NCBI GenBank assembly: GCA_950063125.1
Contig: CATLZI010000148.1
Coordinates: 1-5,638, forward strand
Direction: 5' to 3'
Length of the DNA: 5,638 bases
Source of the DNA: an uncultured Porticoccus sp.
Lineage (GTDB): Bacteria > Pseudomonadota > Gammaproteobacteria > Pseudomonadales > Porticoccaceae
The notes under the pieces were generated by a model. That model ran no database searches. It was not told the DNA's origin and saw only the letters and a program-made list of their open reading frames with translations. Both the position numbers and the translations under genes were made by a program. Of this stretch, positions 1 to 5,638 are shown piece after piece (the stretch's first letter is position 1; each line of letters begins with the position of its first letter).

Positions 1-1
1 G

Positions 2-403
2 GAGTGGGGCTTGAGCGCTGAAGACGCCGATTTACTTCGCCGTGGCATTCCGCAAACCGTGCCGGTCACCGCCAGTAACGGGGAGGAGCTGTGGCAACAG
101 CGGCGGCAGTGGTTCTTCAAACCTGTGGCAGGCCATGGCAGTAAGGGCGTGTACCGAGGCAGTAAACTCACCAAAAGCACCTTTGCCCGGATTCTCGATA
201 GTGACTATGTCGCTCAGGCCTATGTGCCCCCCTCCGAGCGTCTGGTTCTGGTGGATGGCGAGCGGGAAATGCTCAAGGTTGACGTGCGCCTGTACACCTA
301 TCGCGGTGCCCTACTCCTGGCCGCGGCGAGGCTTTATCGGGGACAGACCACCAACTTCCGTACGCCAGGCGGCGGATTCGCGCCTTTACTCCTTAAAGAT
401 TGA
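2..403 (+). CDS. C-terminal part of an ATP-grasp-like protein (5' end outside window)
   Basis: The reading frame is open from the left edge (codons for E-W-G-L precede the first possible TTG at 11), so this is the 3' end of a longer gene that stops with TGA at 401-403. The visible 133 residues contain a lysine-bearing, glycine-rich stretch (WFFKPVAGHGSKGVYRG, roughly residues 37-53), then 'VAQAYVPPSE', then 'KVDVRLYTYRG', and finally 'TTNFRTPGGGFAPLL'. This order (nucleotide-binding Lys and Gly-rich loop, an acidic D-V-R strand, an Asn and Gly-rich metal and phosphate loop) is what the C-terminal half of ATP-grasp ligases looks like, and resembles circularly permuted ATP-grasp proteins of unknown substrate. 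The family reading comes from motif recognition only. The substrate cannot be inferred. The gene converges on the minus-strand cluster and need not be functionally linked to it. Confidence 0.72.
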   Translation, partial: EWGLSAEDADLLRRGIPQTVPVTASNGEELWQQRRQWFFKPVAGHGSKGVYRGSKLTKSTFARILDSDYVAQAYVPPSERLVLVDGEREMLKVDVRLYTYRGALLLAAARLYRGQTTNFRTPGGGFAPLLLKD

Positions 404-435
404 TCAACAAGCACTTTTCTCGCTCCCAACCCCAC

Positions 436-463
436 GGATCGGCCGAGTCATCTCGGCTGGTTC
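436..463. terminator. Possible bidirectional hairpin between convergent genes
   Basis: A perfect 6-bp GC-rich stem (GCCGAG at 442-447, CTCGGC at 452-457) with a TCAT loop can be extended outward to about 12 bp, including G-T wobbles, over 436-463. It lies 32 bases after the plus-strand stop codon and 28 bases after the minus-strand stop at 492, which is where a shared terminator would be expected. There is no T-run on either side, so it is not a canonical intrinsic terminator. The rest of the 404-491 gap shows nothing else. Confidence 0.3.
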
Positions 464-491
464 CGCAACACGTGGATAATCTTCTTCCAGG

Positions 492-950
492 TCACAGATC
501 GTCCATTCGCTCTACTTGCCGGACCAACCGCTTGGTTTCGTGCTCTTCCATATCCAGCAGCGATTGCACAAGCTCCGCAGCTTCCGGAATTTCTGCCTTA
601 CCCTTGAGGGTTTGATAAAGGCTAATGATTTGCTCGTGAAAATCGAAGACTTCAGCACTAATCGCATCGGTATCCAGCTTGGCGTAGTGATCATCGCAAA
701 CCAAATGTGTCGTAATTGGATTATGGGGTATGTAATCATAGACATAAGTGTGTGCGGCCTTGGGGTCGGCCTGGCGTTCAAACGCCGCCACCATTTTCTC
801 CATTTCAGTTTCGTGAGACGCCAGATACTCCAGCAGCATTGCGGCGCGCTCATCAGGGTGACGCGAAGCGCAATGGGCCAGGCATTCAGCCAGTTTCCCA
901 TGCAGCTTACGGGTCCATTCGATCAGATCAAAAAATGTTCTAACTTCCAT
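492..950 (-). CDS. Uncharacterised all-helical protein with a possible His/Glu metal site
   Basis: A 152-residue soluble protein with no signal peptide or membrane segment, so probably cytoplasmic. The sequence reads as four amphipathic helices (about 3-27, 31-60, 94-118, 121-150) with a less regular His- and Tyr-containing connection at 66-93. Each helix carries a histidine near its middle next to acidic residues: H17, H46 (SHETE), H105 (FHEQ) and H137 (MEEHE). This suggests a ferritin-like or hemerythrin-like four-helix bundle, but the canonical ExxH pairs or HHE pattern are not clearly present, so metal binding is inference. No P-loop or other nucleotide-binding motif is seen. The start is the ATG at 950; a stop codon lies five codons upstream in frame and there is no strong Shine-Dalgarno, only a distant GAGA. 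It is the last gene of the minus-strand run, 73 bases after the small membrane protein. Reality of the gene is well supported by length and composition; function is unknown. Confidence 0.82.
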   Translation of the reverse strand: MEVRTFFDLIEWTRKLHGKLAECLAHCASRHPDERAAMLLEYLASHETEMEKMVAAFERQADPKAAHTYVYDYIPHNPITTHLVCDDHYAKLDTDAISAEVFDFHEQIISLYQTLKGKAEIPEAAELVQSLLDMEEHETKRLVRQVERMDDL

Positions 951-1023
951 AATCGATTCGTTTCTCTATAGCTAAAAAAGATGGTTTTATCGACCAGCGG
1001 CCAATTTGTGTGGGTGCCGATGT

Positions 1024-1248
1024 TCAGTCTTTGTGATCTCTCACTTTGTTGGCCGGCCAGTCTGCAAACGCCAGGAAATAAAGGAAAAGGAGATTGACGA
1101 CGGGAATCAGTATCAGGACTCCCACCCAGCCCGGATAGCCCATGCGCTGGCAGATACGCCAGACAGGGGTGACGACCACAACGGCAACAACCAGCATCCA
1201 CAGCCAGTGCCCCGCCCACATTGTGTTACCAAACACGTGATCTCCCAT
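1024..1248 (-). CDS. Small two-segment inner-membrane protein
   Basis: A 74-residue protein with two hydrophobic segments, about 15-30 (rich in Val and Trp) and 40-61 (VGVLILIPVVNLLFLYFLAF), joined by a short basic loop (RICQRMGYPG, 31-40). The pattern 'R-x-G-Y-x-G-W-x-G-x-L-x-L-I-P-x-V-N' followed by 'AFADWP' recalls small proteobacterial membrane proteins related to DUF805-like or PLDc_N-like hypothetical proteins; their function is not known. The C-terminus is short and charged (KVRDHKD). The ATG at 1248 has a GGAGG at 1259-1263, ten bases upstream, a rather long spacing. It follows the permease by 31 bases and is likely co-transcribed with it. It could be an accessory or stabilising partner of the permease (inference from position only). 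Confidence 0.78.
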   Translation of the reverse strand: MGDHVFGNTMWAGHWLWMLVVAVVVVTPVWRICQRMGYPGWVGVLILIPVVNLLFLYFLAFADWPANKVRDHKD

Positions 1249-1279
1249 TATGTATGATCCTCCGTTTCAAGTCCGGGTT

Positions 1280-2632
1280 TCAGTGGTGGTGTGCATGGGA
1301 ATTCTCCTCACCCGTTTGCCTAGCCCGCGCCGAGCTTTTCAGGAAAATCTGTTCGGCAATCGCAATAATGATCATCGTCACGATGGCAACACCAATCACA
1401 AAGGGGTCGGAATTCAGCTTGACCCAGACAAAGCCTCCGAGTGCGAGTAAATCGAGGAAAATCGCCGTAGCTGGCACCCACGCCCTGGCCTCGATGTCCT
1501 CGCGCAGGTAGCGAATGACGCCCCAATGAATGGCAATGTCCATGATCAGGTAAAAGACGATACCCAGCGCCGCAATCCGGGAGAGGTCAAAGAATGCGGT
1601 CAGGGCCAAGCCGAGAACTACAGTGTAGACCAACGTGTGCTTCTGAATACTGCCCGACATACCGAAGTGACTGTGGGGCACCAGCTTCATTTCCGTCAGC
1701 ATTGCCAGCATGCGCGAGACCGCAAAAATGCTGGCCAGAATACCGCCGGCGGTGGCCATCATGGCAATGGCCACCGTGACCCAGACGCCATACTCGCCCA
1801 ATGCCGGTCGGGCGGCAGCGGCGAGGGAGTAGTCCCGTGTCTCGATAATTTCGGCAAGCGAAAGATTGCTCGCAACGGCAAAGCCGACCAGGGTGTAGAT
1901 CACCACGCAGGCTGCGATGGAAATCACGATGGCACGACCAACGTTCCGTGTTGGATCTTTCACCTCTGAGCCACTATTGGTAATTGTTGTGAAGCCCTTA
2001 AACGCCAGTATCCCGAGTGCCGTTGCACCCAGGAAATTACCCACGGTTCCGGCCTCTCCAGGGTTTGAGAAATCCACTGAAAGGCTGTCAGCGATCCAGA
2101 TTCCCACCACTCCGAAAATGAGGATGCCAACGATTTTCAAAACACCAATAAAAGAGGCCACGCCCTGGATCAGTCGATTACCGGAAAGATTCACCAAAAA
2201 GGCGGCAAGAATGAGTGATACGCCGAGAACAGGCACCATCATGCCGCTCTCGTCGCCCCCAAAAAGCTGCATGGTATAGGCGCCGAACGTGCGAGCCAGA
2301 AAGCTTTGGGCGATTACCATCGAGAAGTACATCAGCAAGGCATTGAAGGCCGTCGGCAACCGGTCTCCGTAGGCCTTGTGCAGATACATTGCGATGCCGC
2401 CAGCGGACGGATAGGCATCGGAAATCTTGATGTAGGAATAGGCGCTGAATGAGACGATGACAGCCGCCGCAAGAAACGCCAGGGGAAACAGCACGCCGGT
2501 CATCTGCGCCATCTGCCCGGTAAGGGCAAAGATACCGGCGCCGATCATGACACCGGTGCCCAGCATCACTGTCCCTGGTAACGTCAGGCTTCCTTCCTTG
2601 TAACGCGTTGTTCTGTCTTCCACCTCAGCCAT
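1280..2632 (-). CDS. APC-superfamily permease (amino-acid/polyamine/organocation type)
   Basis: A 450-residue inner-membrane protein with about 12 hydrophobic segments spread over the whole length, the usual size and topology of the APC superfamily. Family hallmarks are visible: GAGIF in segment 1 (residues 31-35), where the substrate backbone is bound; YPSAGG before segment 3 (74-79); and FKGF...SEVKDPTRN after segment 6 (211-230). Substrate is not determinable; amino-acid or polyamine transport driven by an ion gradient is the family expectation. The C-terminal tail after segment 12 is hydrophilic and ends in SHAHHH. A TTG at 2659 would add nine residues, but a strong GGAGG at 2637-2641 sits four bases before the ATG at 2632, so that ATG is chosen. 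It follows copB by 36 bases on the same strand with no terminator seen, suggesting co-transcription with copper genes. Such a permease is not a standard part of copper resistance operons. Confidence 0.93.
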   Translation of the reverse strand: MAEVEDRTTRYKEGSLTLPGTVMLGTGVMIGAGIFALTGQMAQMTGVLFPLAFLAAAVIVSFSAYSYIKISDAYPSAGGIAMYLHKAYGDRLPTAFNALLMYFSMVIAQSFLARTFGAYTMQLFGGDESGMMVPVLGVSLILAAFLVNLSGNRLIQGVASFIGVLKIVGILIFGVVGIWIADSLSVDFSNPGEAGTVGNFLGATALGILAFKGFTTITNSGSEVKDPTRNVGRAIVISIAACVVIYTLVGFAVASNLSLAEIIETRDYSLAAAARPALGEYGVWVTVAIAMMATAGGILASIFAVSRMLAMLTEMKLVPHSHFGMSGSIQKHTLVYTVVLGLALTAFFDLSRIAALGIVFYLIMDIAIHWGVIRYLREDIEARAWVPATAIFLDLLALGGFVWVKLNSDPFVIGVAIVTMIIIAIAEQIFLKSSARARQTGEENSHAHHH

Positions 2633-2636
2633 AAAT

Positions 2637-2641
2637 CCTCC
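2637..2641 (-). promoter_or_regulatory. Shine-Dalgarno that sets the permease start
   Basis: Reads GGAGG on the minus strand, four bases before ATG 2632-2630. It lies downstream of the alternative TTG at 2659 and therefore argues for the shorter protein. Confidence 0.8.
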
Positions 2642-2668
2642 GGTTGTCTGTTTGCTCAATCTATTTTG

Positions 2669-3418
2669 CTAGAACCACATACGAACGCCGACAACGACGC
2701 CAATTTCGGACTCATCGCCACCTTGATCGCGAACCCGATCAGCCTTGTCGCCCAGGGCGCGGCTCCAGTAGACACCAATGTAAGGGGCAAGCTCTCTGGA
2801 CAGTTCGTAGCGATAGCGCAATCCCATACGCACGTTATTGAATCCACTGGGGCGGTCATACTCTTCGGCGTCAGTCAATGCCGCGCCCATCTCCAGACGT
2901 GGCTGTAAATACGACAACTGAGACAGACGAATATCGTATTCTGCTTCGATGTTCACAGCAATATCTCCGTCTTCGTTGACAGTGAGAGAGTTATCCATTT
3001 CGAAGCGATAGGGCGCCATGCCAAACAAACTGAAGACCAGGTAGTTTTCCCGCTCTGCGCCCGACGCGATCGATCCCCGCGTACCAAGCCCCCCTTGTAT
3101 TTCCCAAAATGGTGCGATCAGGCGGCTGGCCAGTAACTCTGCACTCTCCAGCTCCGCAGGCTCGCCGTCATCCGACCTGTTCTCCCCTTCGCTCTTGAAA
3201 TAGATTCGATTTCTATCTCCACCGTACCAAGCGAGCATATCCCAGACGATCAAGTCCTCATCATTATCCGTTCGTGTAACTTCCAGTCGGTCGAACAGCA
3301 CCTGACCGGTGCGATACGACTTGATGGGCTCCGGCCAGTGGTCTTCAGCGTGGCCGGCAAACAGCGGAACGCTCATTCCTGCCAACGATAGAGACATCAC
3401 AATTTTCAGAGTCCTCAT
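2669..3418 (-). CDS. copB: Copper resistance protein B, outer-membrane
   Basis: A 249-residue CopB/PcoB-family protein. A signal peptide is evident (MRTLK, then hydrophobic residues 6-20, likely cut around 21-24). The mature part starts with the family's 'LFDRLE' strand (about 41-46), 'WDMLAWYGGDRNRIYFKSEGE' spread over roughly 58-78, a central region of alternating strands, and the conserved C-terminal stretch 'RMGLRYRYELSRELAPYIGV' to a terminal 'GVRMWF'. The final Phe is the usual outer-membrane beta-barrel sorting signal. In the family, CopB binds copper or controls its passage at the outer membrane; the exact role is unsettled. The Met- and His-rich repeat region often found just after the CopB signal peptide is absent here (only HAEDH). 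The start at 3418 has a Shine-Dalgarno AAGGGGG overlapping the copA stop codon. An ATG at 3439 would overlap the end of copA and place extra residues before the signal peptide, so it is less likely. The start lies ten bases after copA: tight coupling. Confidence 0.94.
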   Translation of the reverse strand: MRTLKIVMSLSLAGMSVPLFAGHAEDHWPEPIKSYRTGQVLFDRLEVTRTDNDEDLIVWDMLAWYGGDRNRIYFKSEGENRSDDGEPAELESAELLASRLIAPFWEIQGGLGTRGSIASGAERENYLVFSLFGMAPYRFEMDNSLTVNEDGDIAVNIEAEYDIRLSQLSYLQPRLEMGAALTDAEEYDRPSGFNNVRMGLRYRYELSRELAPYIGVYWSRALGDKADRVRDQGGDESEIGVVVGVRMWF

Positions 3419-3422
3419 GGAT

Positions 3423-3429
3423 CCCCCTT
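3423..3429 (-). promoter_or_regulatory. Shine-Dalgarno of copB, overlapping the copA stop
   Basis: Reads AAGGGGG on the minus strand, four bases before ATG 3418-3416, and its first A is the last base of the copA TAA stop (3431-3429). This arrangement suits translational coupling of copA and copB and decides the copB start. Confidence 0.7.
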
Positions 3430-5204
3430 TAACTGACATTGACTACGCGGAACATTCCCGCCTTCATGTGATAGAGGAGATGGCAGTGGAAGGCCCAGCT
3501 GCCGGGTGCGTCGGCACTGATCTGCAACGAGACTACTTCACTGGGTTTGAGGCTGATGGTGTGCTTCCTTGGGCGCGGATACTGGCCGTTCTCAAGCTCC
3601 ATCCACATGCCGTGCAGATGGATGGGGTGGTCCATCATGGTGTCATTCACCATAATCAAACGCAGACGCTCGCCGTAGTGGAACTCCACAGGCCCATCGA
3701 CTTCGGTAAACTTCAAACCGTCAAAGGACCACATGTATTTTTCCATATTGCCGGTGAGATGGAGCTCGATATCACGCACCGGCTCCCTTTCGTCCGGCCA
3801 GGGATGCGCGCCAATGAGATCCCCATAGACCAGGACACGATGAGTGGCTTCTTCAAGGCCAACGCCGGGCTCGTTGAGCCGGCTGACCGGTTGTCGGGCA
3901 ATCATGGCCGCGCCGGGACCATGGCCACCCGGCGCATGCTCAACCCCGAGGTCTGGCGCTGAAGGCCGCTGCGATGCCATGGCCATTTTTGCACCCTGAC
4001 CCTCGGGCATGTCATGGTGGCCATCCATGCCGGATTTATCCCTTCCAGAGGACTCCATATCCATGCCACTCATTTCATGGGACATTCCCATGGCCGCCAT
4101 GCCGCGTTCCGGCACCGGTCGTAATTCGGGCACTATCGCTTCCTGTCCCAATTCCGTCGAAAGTGTGCCCCGCACGTAGCCACTGCGATCCAAGCTTTCC
4201 GCAAACAGCGTATAGGGTCGATCACCTTTCGGGGTAACAATCACATCGTAAGTCTCCGCCACCCCGATCCGGAATTCATCCACTGTAACGGGTTTGACCG
4301 GCTGGCCGTCTGCCGAGACCACGGTCATCTCAAGGCCGGGAATGCGGAAATCAAAAAACGACATGGCCGAGCCATTAATGATTCTCAGGCGGATTTTTTC
4401 CCCGGGCTTGTAAAGCGCCGTCCAGTTGGTTGCGTTATCGCGACCATTCATCAGATAGGTATAAGTGGATCCGGTCACATCCAGCAGATCCCGGGCACTC
4501 ATGCGCATTCGGTTCCACATAGAGCGTTCTTCCCAGGTTTTGGCCAGCCCCTGGCTGCGGATATCGGCCAGAGTGTCACCCAGCGTTCGCTGCTGGTAGT
4601 TGTAATACCCCTCCGCGACTGTGAGGTTGCGGAATACCTCGTAGGGATCTTCAAAGGTCCAGTCGCTCAGAATAATGACGTGCTCCCGATCTGCACCAAT
4701 ATCACCGTCCCCCGGGTCAATCACAAGCGGTCCAAGATGACCTAACTGTTCCTGCAGTCCCGAGTGACTGTGATACCAATAGGTCCCACTCTGCTGAACA
4801 TCGTACTCGTAATGAAAGGTCTCTCCGGGCTTGATACCAGGAAAACTAACGCCGGGTACGCCGTCCATGTTCTCGGGCAGAATGATCCCGTGCCAATGGA
4901 TGGACGTGTCCTCATCCAGCGCATTGGTGACGTTTAGTCGGGCTCGCTGCCCTTCTTTCAGCCTGATCAGCGGCCCGGGCATGTTACCGTTGATGGTGAT
5001 CGGCCTGCCGATTTTTCCACCGATATTCAGGTTTTCCCGACGAATATGCAGATCGACTGGATTGTCGGCTTTGATGACCTCGCCATAGCTTCGACCCATT
5101 GGATAGGCCCAGGCCGGGGCGATTTTGGCCAGAGCAAGGGCTGATGCCGTTCCGATTGCTGATTTGATAAACCGTCGACGGCCTTCTGCTATTGGTTTTT
5201 CCAT
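3429..5204 (-). CDS. copA: Copper resistance multicopper oxidase CopA (PcoA family), Tat-exported
   Basis: A 591-residue periplasmic multicopper oxidase of the CopA/PcoA type, which in the family oxidises Cu(I) to the less harmful Cu(II) with oxygen and binds additional copper. The N-terminus has a twin-arginine signal (R9-R10-R11-F12-I-K, then a hydrophobic stretch ending AWA near 33), so the protein is exported folded. Three cupredoxin domains are suggested. All four copper-ligand motifs are intact: HWHG (103-106), YHSHSG (H145, H147), HPIHLHG (526-532) and HCHLLYHMKAGM (573-584), the last with the type 1 Cys574 and axial Met584. Between domains 2 and 3 lies a Met- and His-rich linker (about 369-412) with ten Met in about 43 residues, typical for copper binding in this family. 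Length is normal. The ATG at 5204 is preferred because GAGG at 5212-5215 lies seven bases upstream; a TTG at 5228 would add eight residues. It sits about 70 bases after the cytochrome gene and ten before copB. This is not the P-type ATPase also called CopA. Confidence 0.97.
   Translation of the reverse strand: MEKPIAEGRRRFIKSAIGTASALALAKIAPAWAYPMGRSYGEVIKADNPVDLHIRRENLNIGGKIGRPITINGNMPGPLIRLKEGQRARLNVTNALDEDTSIHWHGIILPENMDGVPGVSFPGIKPGETFHYEYDVQQSGTYWYHSHSGLQEQLGHLGPLVIDPGDGDIGADREHVIILSDWTFEDPYEVFRNLTVAEGYYNYQQRTLGDTLADIRSQGLAKTWEERSMWNRMRMSARDLLDVTGSTYTYLMNGRDNATNWTALYKPGEKIRLRIINGSAMSFFDFRIPGLEMTVVSADGQPVKPVTVDEFRIGVAETYDVIVTPKGDRPYTLFAESLDRSGYVRGTLSTELGQEAIVPELRPVPERGMAAMGMSHEMSGMDMESSGRDKSGMDGHHDMPEGQGAKMAMASQRPSAPDLGVEHAPGGHGPGAAMIARQPVSRLNEPGVGLEEATHRVLVYGDLIGAHPWPDEREPVRDIELHLTGNMEKYMWSFDGLKFTEVDGPVEFHYGERLRLIMVNDTMMDHPIHLHGMWMELENGQYPRPRKHTISLKPSEVVSLQISADAPGSWAFHCHLLYHMKAGMFRVVNVS
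3961..4101 (-). other. copA: Met/His-rich copper-binding linker coding region in copA
   Basis: This part of copA encodes residues about 368-414, with repeated M-x-M, M-x-x-M and M-S-x-M patterns plus HH. On the DNA it appears as many CAT/ATG trinucleotides in both orientations, a low-complexity stretch that could be read as a repeat but is explained by Met and His codons. In CopA/PcoA proteins such segments bind several copper ions. Confidence 0.75.
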
Positions 5205-5274
5205 CGCATAACCTCGTATTTTTCGCAATAGTAACGCGGGCTACGGACCCCTCGCACTGCACGATATTCCCTCG
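5205..5274 (-). other. 70-base spacer between cytochrome c gene and copA
   Basis: Apart from the copA ribosome binding site (GAGG, 5212-5215) I see no stem-loop with T-run and no good -35/-10 pair here. The spacer therefore does not clearly separate the two transcripts, and read-through from the cytochrome gene into copA is the simplest reading. Confidence 0.45.
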
Positions 5275-5637
5275 TCAATGGTGATCCGAATCAGTGGACC
5301 CACGGGCGGTCAAAATCTGGTATTGCCCGGGCGACAAATCAGGAAGTCGCCGTAAGAAGGCCACCATGTTCCAGATTCGTTCATCGTCGTGTCCCGCCCC
5401 CCAGGCTGGCATGCCGGATGCCTTGATGCCGTGCTTGATGGTCCAGAAGCGATGCCTGGACTGGGCTTCCGGGTCGCCATGACCCGGTGCCGCCTGAGTT
5501 AGATTCGGCGGTGCCGGATAGAGGCCCAGGGCAAAATCGCTCTCGGTTTTGCCCGGCTTGAGGTGGCAACTGACACACATGTCGTTGTAGTCGGCGCCTC
5601 CCGCCAGCAGGCGCTCGGGCGTACTCAGATTCTTCGG
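5275..5637 (-). CDS. Class I c-type cytochrome, C-terminal part (5' end outside window)
   Basis: The frame is open to the right edge, so the N-terminus and any signal peptide are missing; 120 residues are visible, ending at TGA 5277-5275. The haem attachment motif CVSCH is at residues 21-25 of the visible part (H25 the proximal ligand), preceded by 'LLAGGADYNDM', typical of the helix before CxxCH in mono-haem cytochromes. 'GIKASGMPAWG' places the axial Met at residue 76, and 'DDERIWNMVAFLRRLPDLSPGQYQ' is the standard C-terminal helix. This is a periplasmic or membrane-anchored electron carrier by family. The ATG at 5580 codes for the Met directly before the haem motif and is internal, not the start. 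Being immediately upstream of copA suggests a link to copper oxidation or periplasmic redox balance (inference). It could also be the end of a larger cytochrome-containing protein; the cut edge hides this. Confidence 0.92.
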   Translation of the reverse strand, partial: PKNLSTPERLLAGGADYNDMCVSCHLKPGKTESDFALGLYPAPPNLTQAAPGHGDPEAQSRHRFWTIKHGIKASGMPAWGAGHDDERIWNMVAFLRRLPDLSPGQYQILTARGSTDSDHH

Positions 5638-5638
5638 C

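Noticed and set aside
516..971. A 151-codon plus-strand open frame
   Set aside because: It mirrors the minus-strand 152-residue gene. The minus-strand protein has a coherent helical pattern, while the plus-strand product has none.
965..996. Possible sigma-70 promoter (TCGATA, 17-base spacer, TATAGA) for the 152-residue gene
   Set aside because: Only 4 of 6 matches in each box, and the -10 would sit 14 bases from the start codon, leaving almost no leader.
974..996. Short TGGT/ACCA stem followed by six T on the minus strand, after the 74-residue gene
   Set aside because: A four-base, AT-containing stem is too weak for a credible intrinsic terminator, although the T-run is in the right place.
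1526..1969. A 147-codon plus-strand open frame with many His, Gly and Asp residues
   Set aside because: It is antisense to the permease, and the odd composition reflects complementing hydrophobic codons. No ribosome binding site or family match.
2633..2659. TTG at 2659 as the permease start
   Set aside because: A GGAGG lies four bases before the ATG at 2632, downstream of the TTG, and the permease needs no extra residues.
3309..3962. A 217-codon open frame on the plus strand
   Set aside because: It is wholly antisense to copB and copA, which have clear family motifs. It has no recognisable domain, and its composition is what the complement of those genes would give.
3970..4100. Dense CATG-like motifs suggesting a DNA repeat
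   Set aside because: Explained by Met and His codons of the CopA linker; the units are irregular and do not recur as a DNA repeat.
5205..5228. TTG at 5228 as the copA start
   Set aside because: The ATG at 5204 has a GAGG at suitable spacing and starts a normal-length Tat signal; the TTG has no visible ribosome binding site.
5578..5580. ATG just before CVSCH as the cytochrome start
   Set aside because: The frame remains open upstream with residues typical of the cytochrome c helix before CxxCH, so this Met is internal.

Overview
The window looks like chromosomal or plasmid accessory DNA from a moderately GC-rich gammaproteobacterium. A marine genus such as Marinobacter is my best guess, based only on protein style and gene order; no taxonomic marker is present. 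There are no rRNA, tRNA, CRISPR or mobile-element sequences. Coding density is high, with seven supported genes, two of them cut by the window edges.

Layout, left to right: (1) bases 2-403, plus strand, the C-terminal end of a protein that resembles the last part of an ATP-grasp-like enzyme. (2) Bases 404-491, a short convergent intergenic gap with an imperfect hairpin. (3) Bases 492-5637, six genes all on the minus strand. In transcription order these are a c-type cytochrome (5' end outside the window), the Tat-exported multicopper oxidase CopA, the outer-membrane copper protein CopB, a 12-segment APC-superfamily permease, a 74-residue two-segment membrane protein, and a 152-residue helical protein with one histidine in each predicted helix. 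Gaps between them are about 70, 10, 36, 31 and 73 bases. No convincing internal promoter or strong terminator is visible, so one transcript is plausible.

How the genes may work together: CopA and CopB are the classical periplasmic and outer-membrane parts of copper resistance. CopA oxidises Cu(I) with oxygen as electron acceptor and binds extra copper through a Met-rich linker, and CopB sits in the outer membrane. The cytochrome c upstream could exchange electrons with the periplasm or with CopA (inference). The three downstream genes are not part of the textbook copABCD set. The permease ends in a short His-rich tail and the last protein has a possible metal-binding bundle, so this part of the cluster is the least explained. 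CopC, CopD and a CopRS or CueR-type regulator are not in the window; the main promoter presumably lies upstream of the cytochrome gene, beyond the right edge.

Start codons were moved from the longest reading frame to Shine-Dalgarno-supported ATGs for copA (5204), copB (3418) and the permease (2632). I see no clearly new defence or mobile system here; the most interesting material is the uncharacterised tail of the copper operon.
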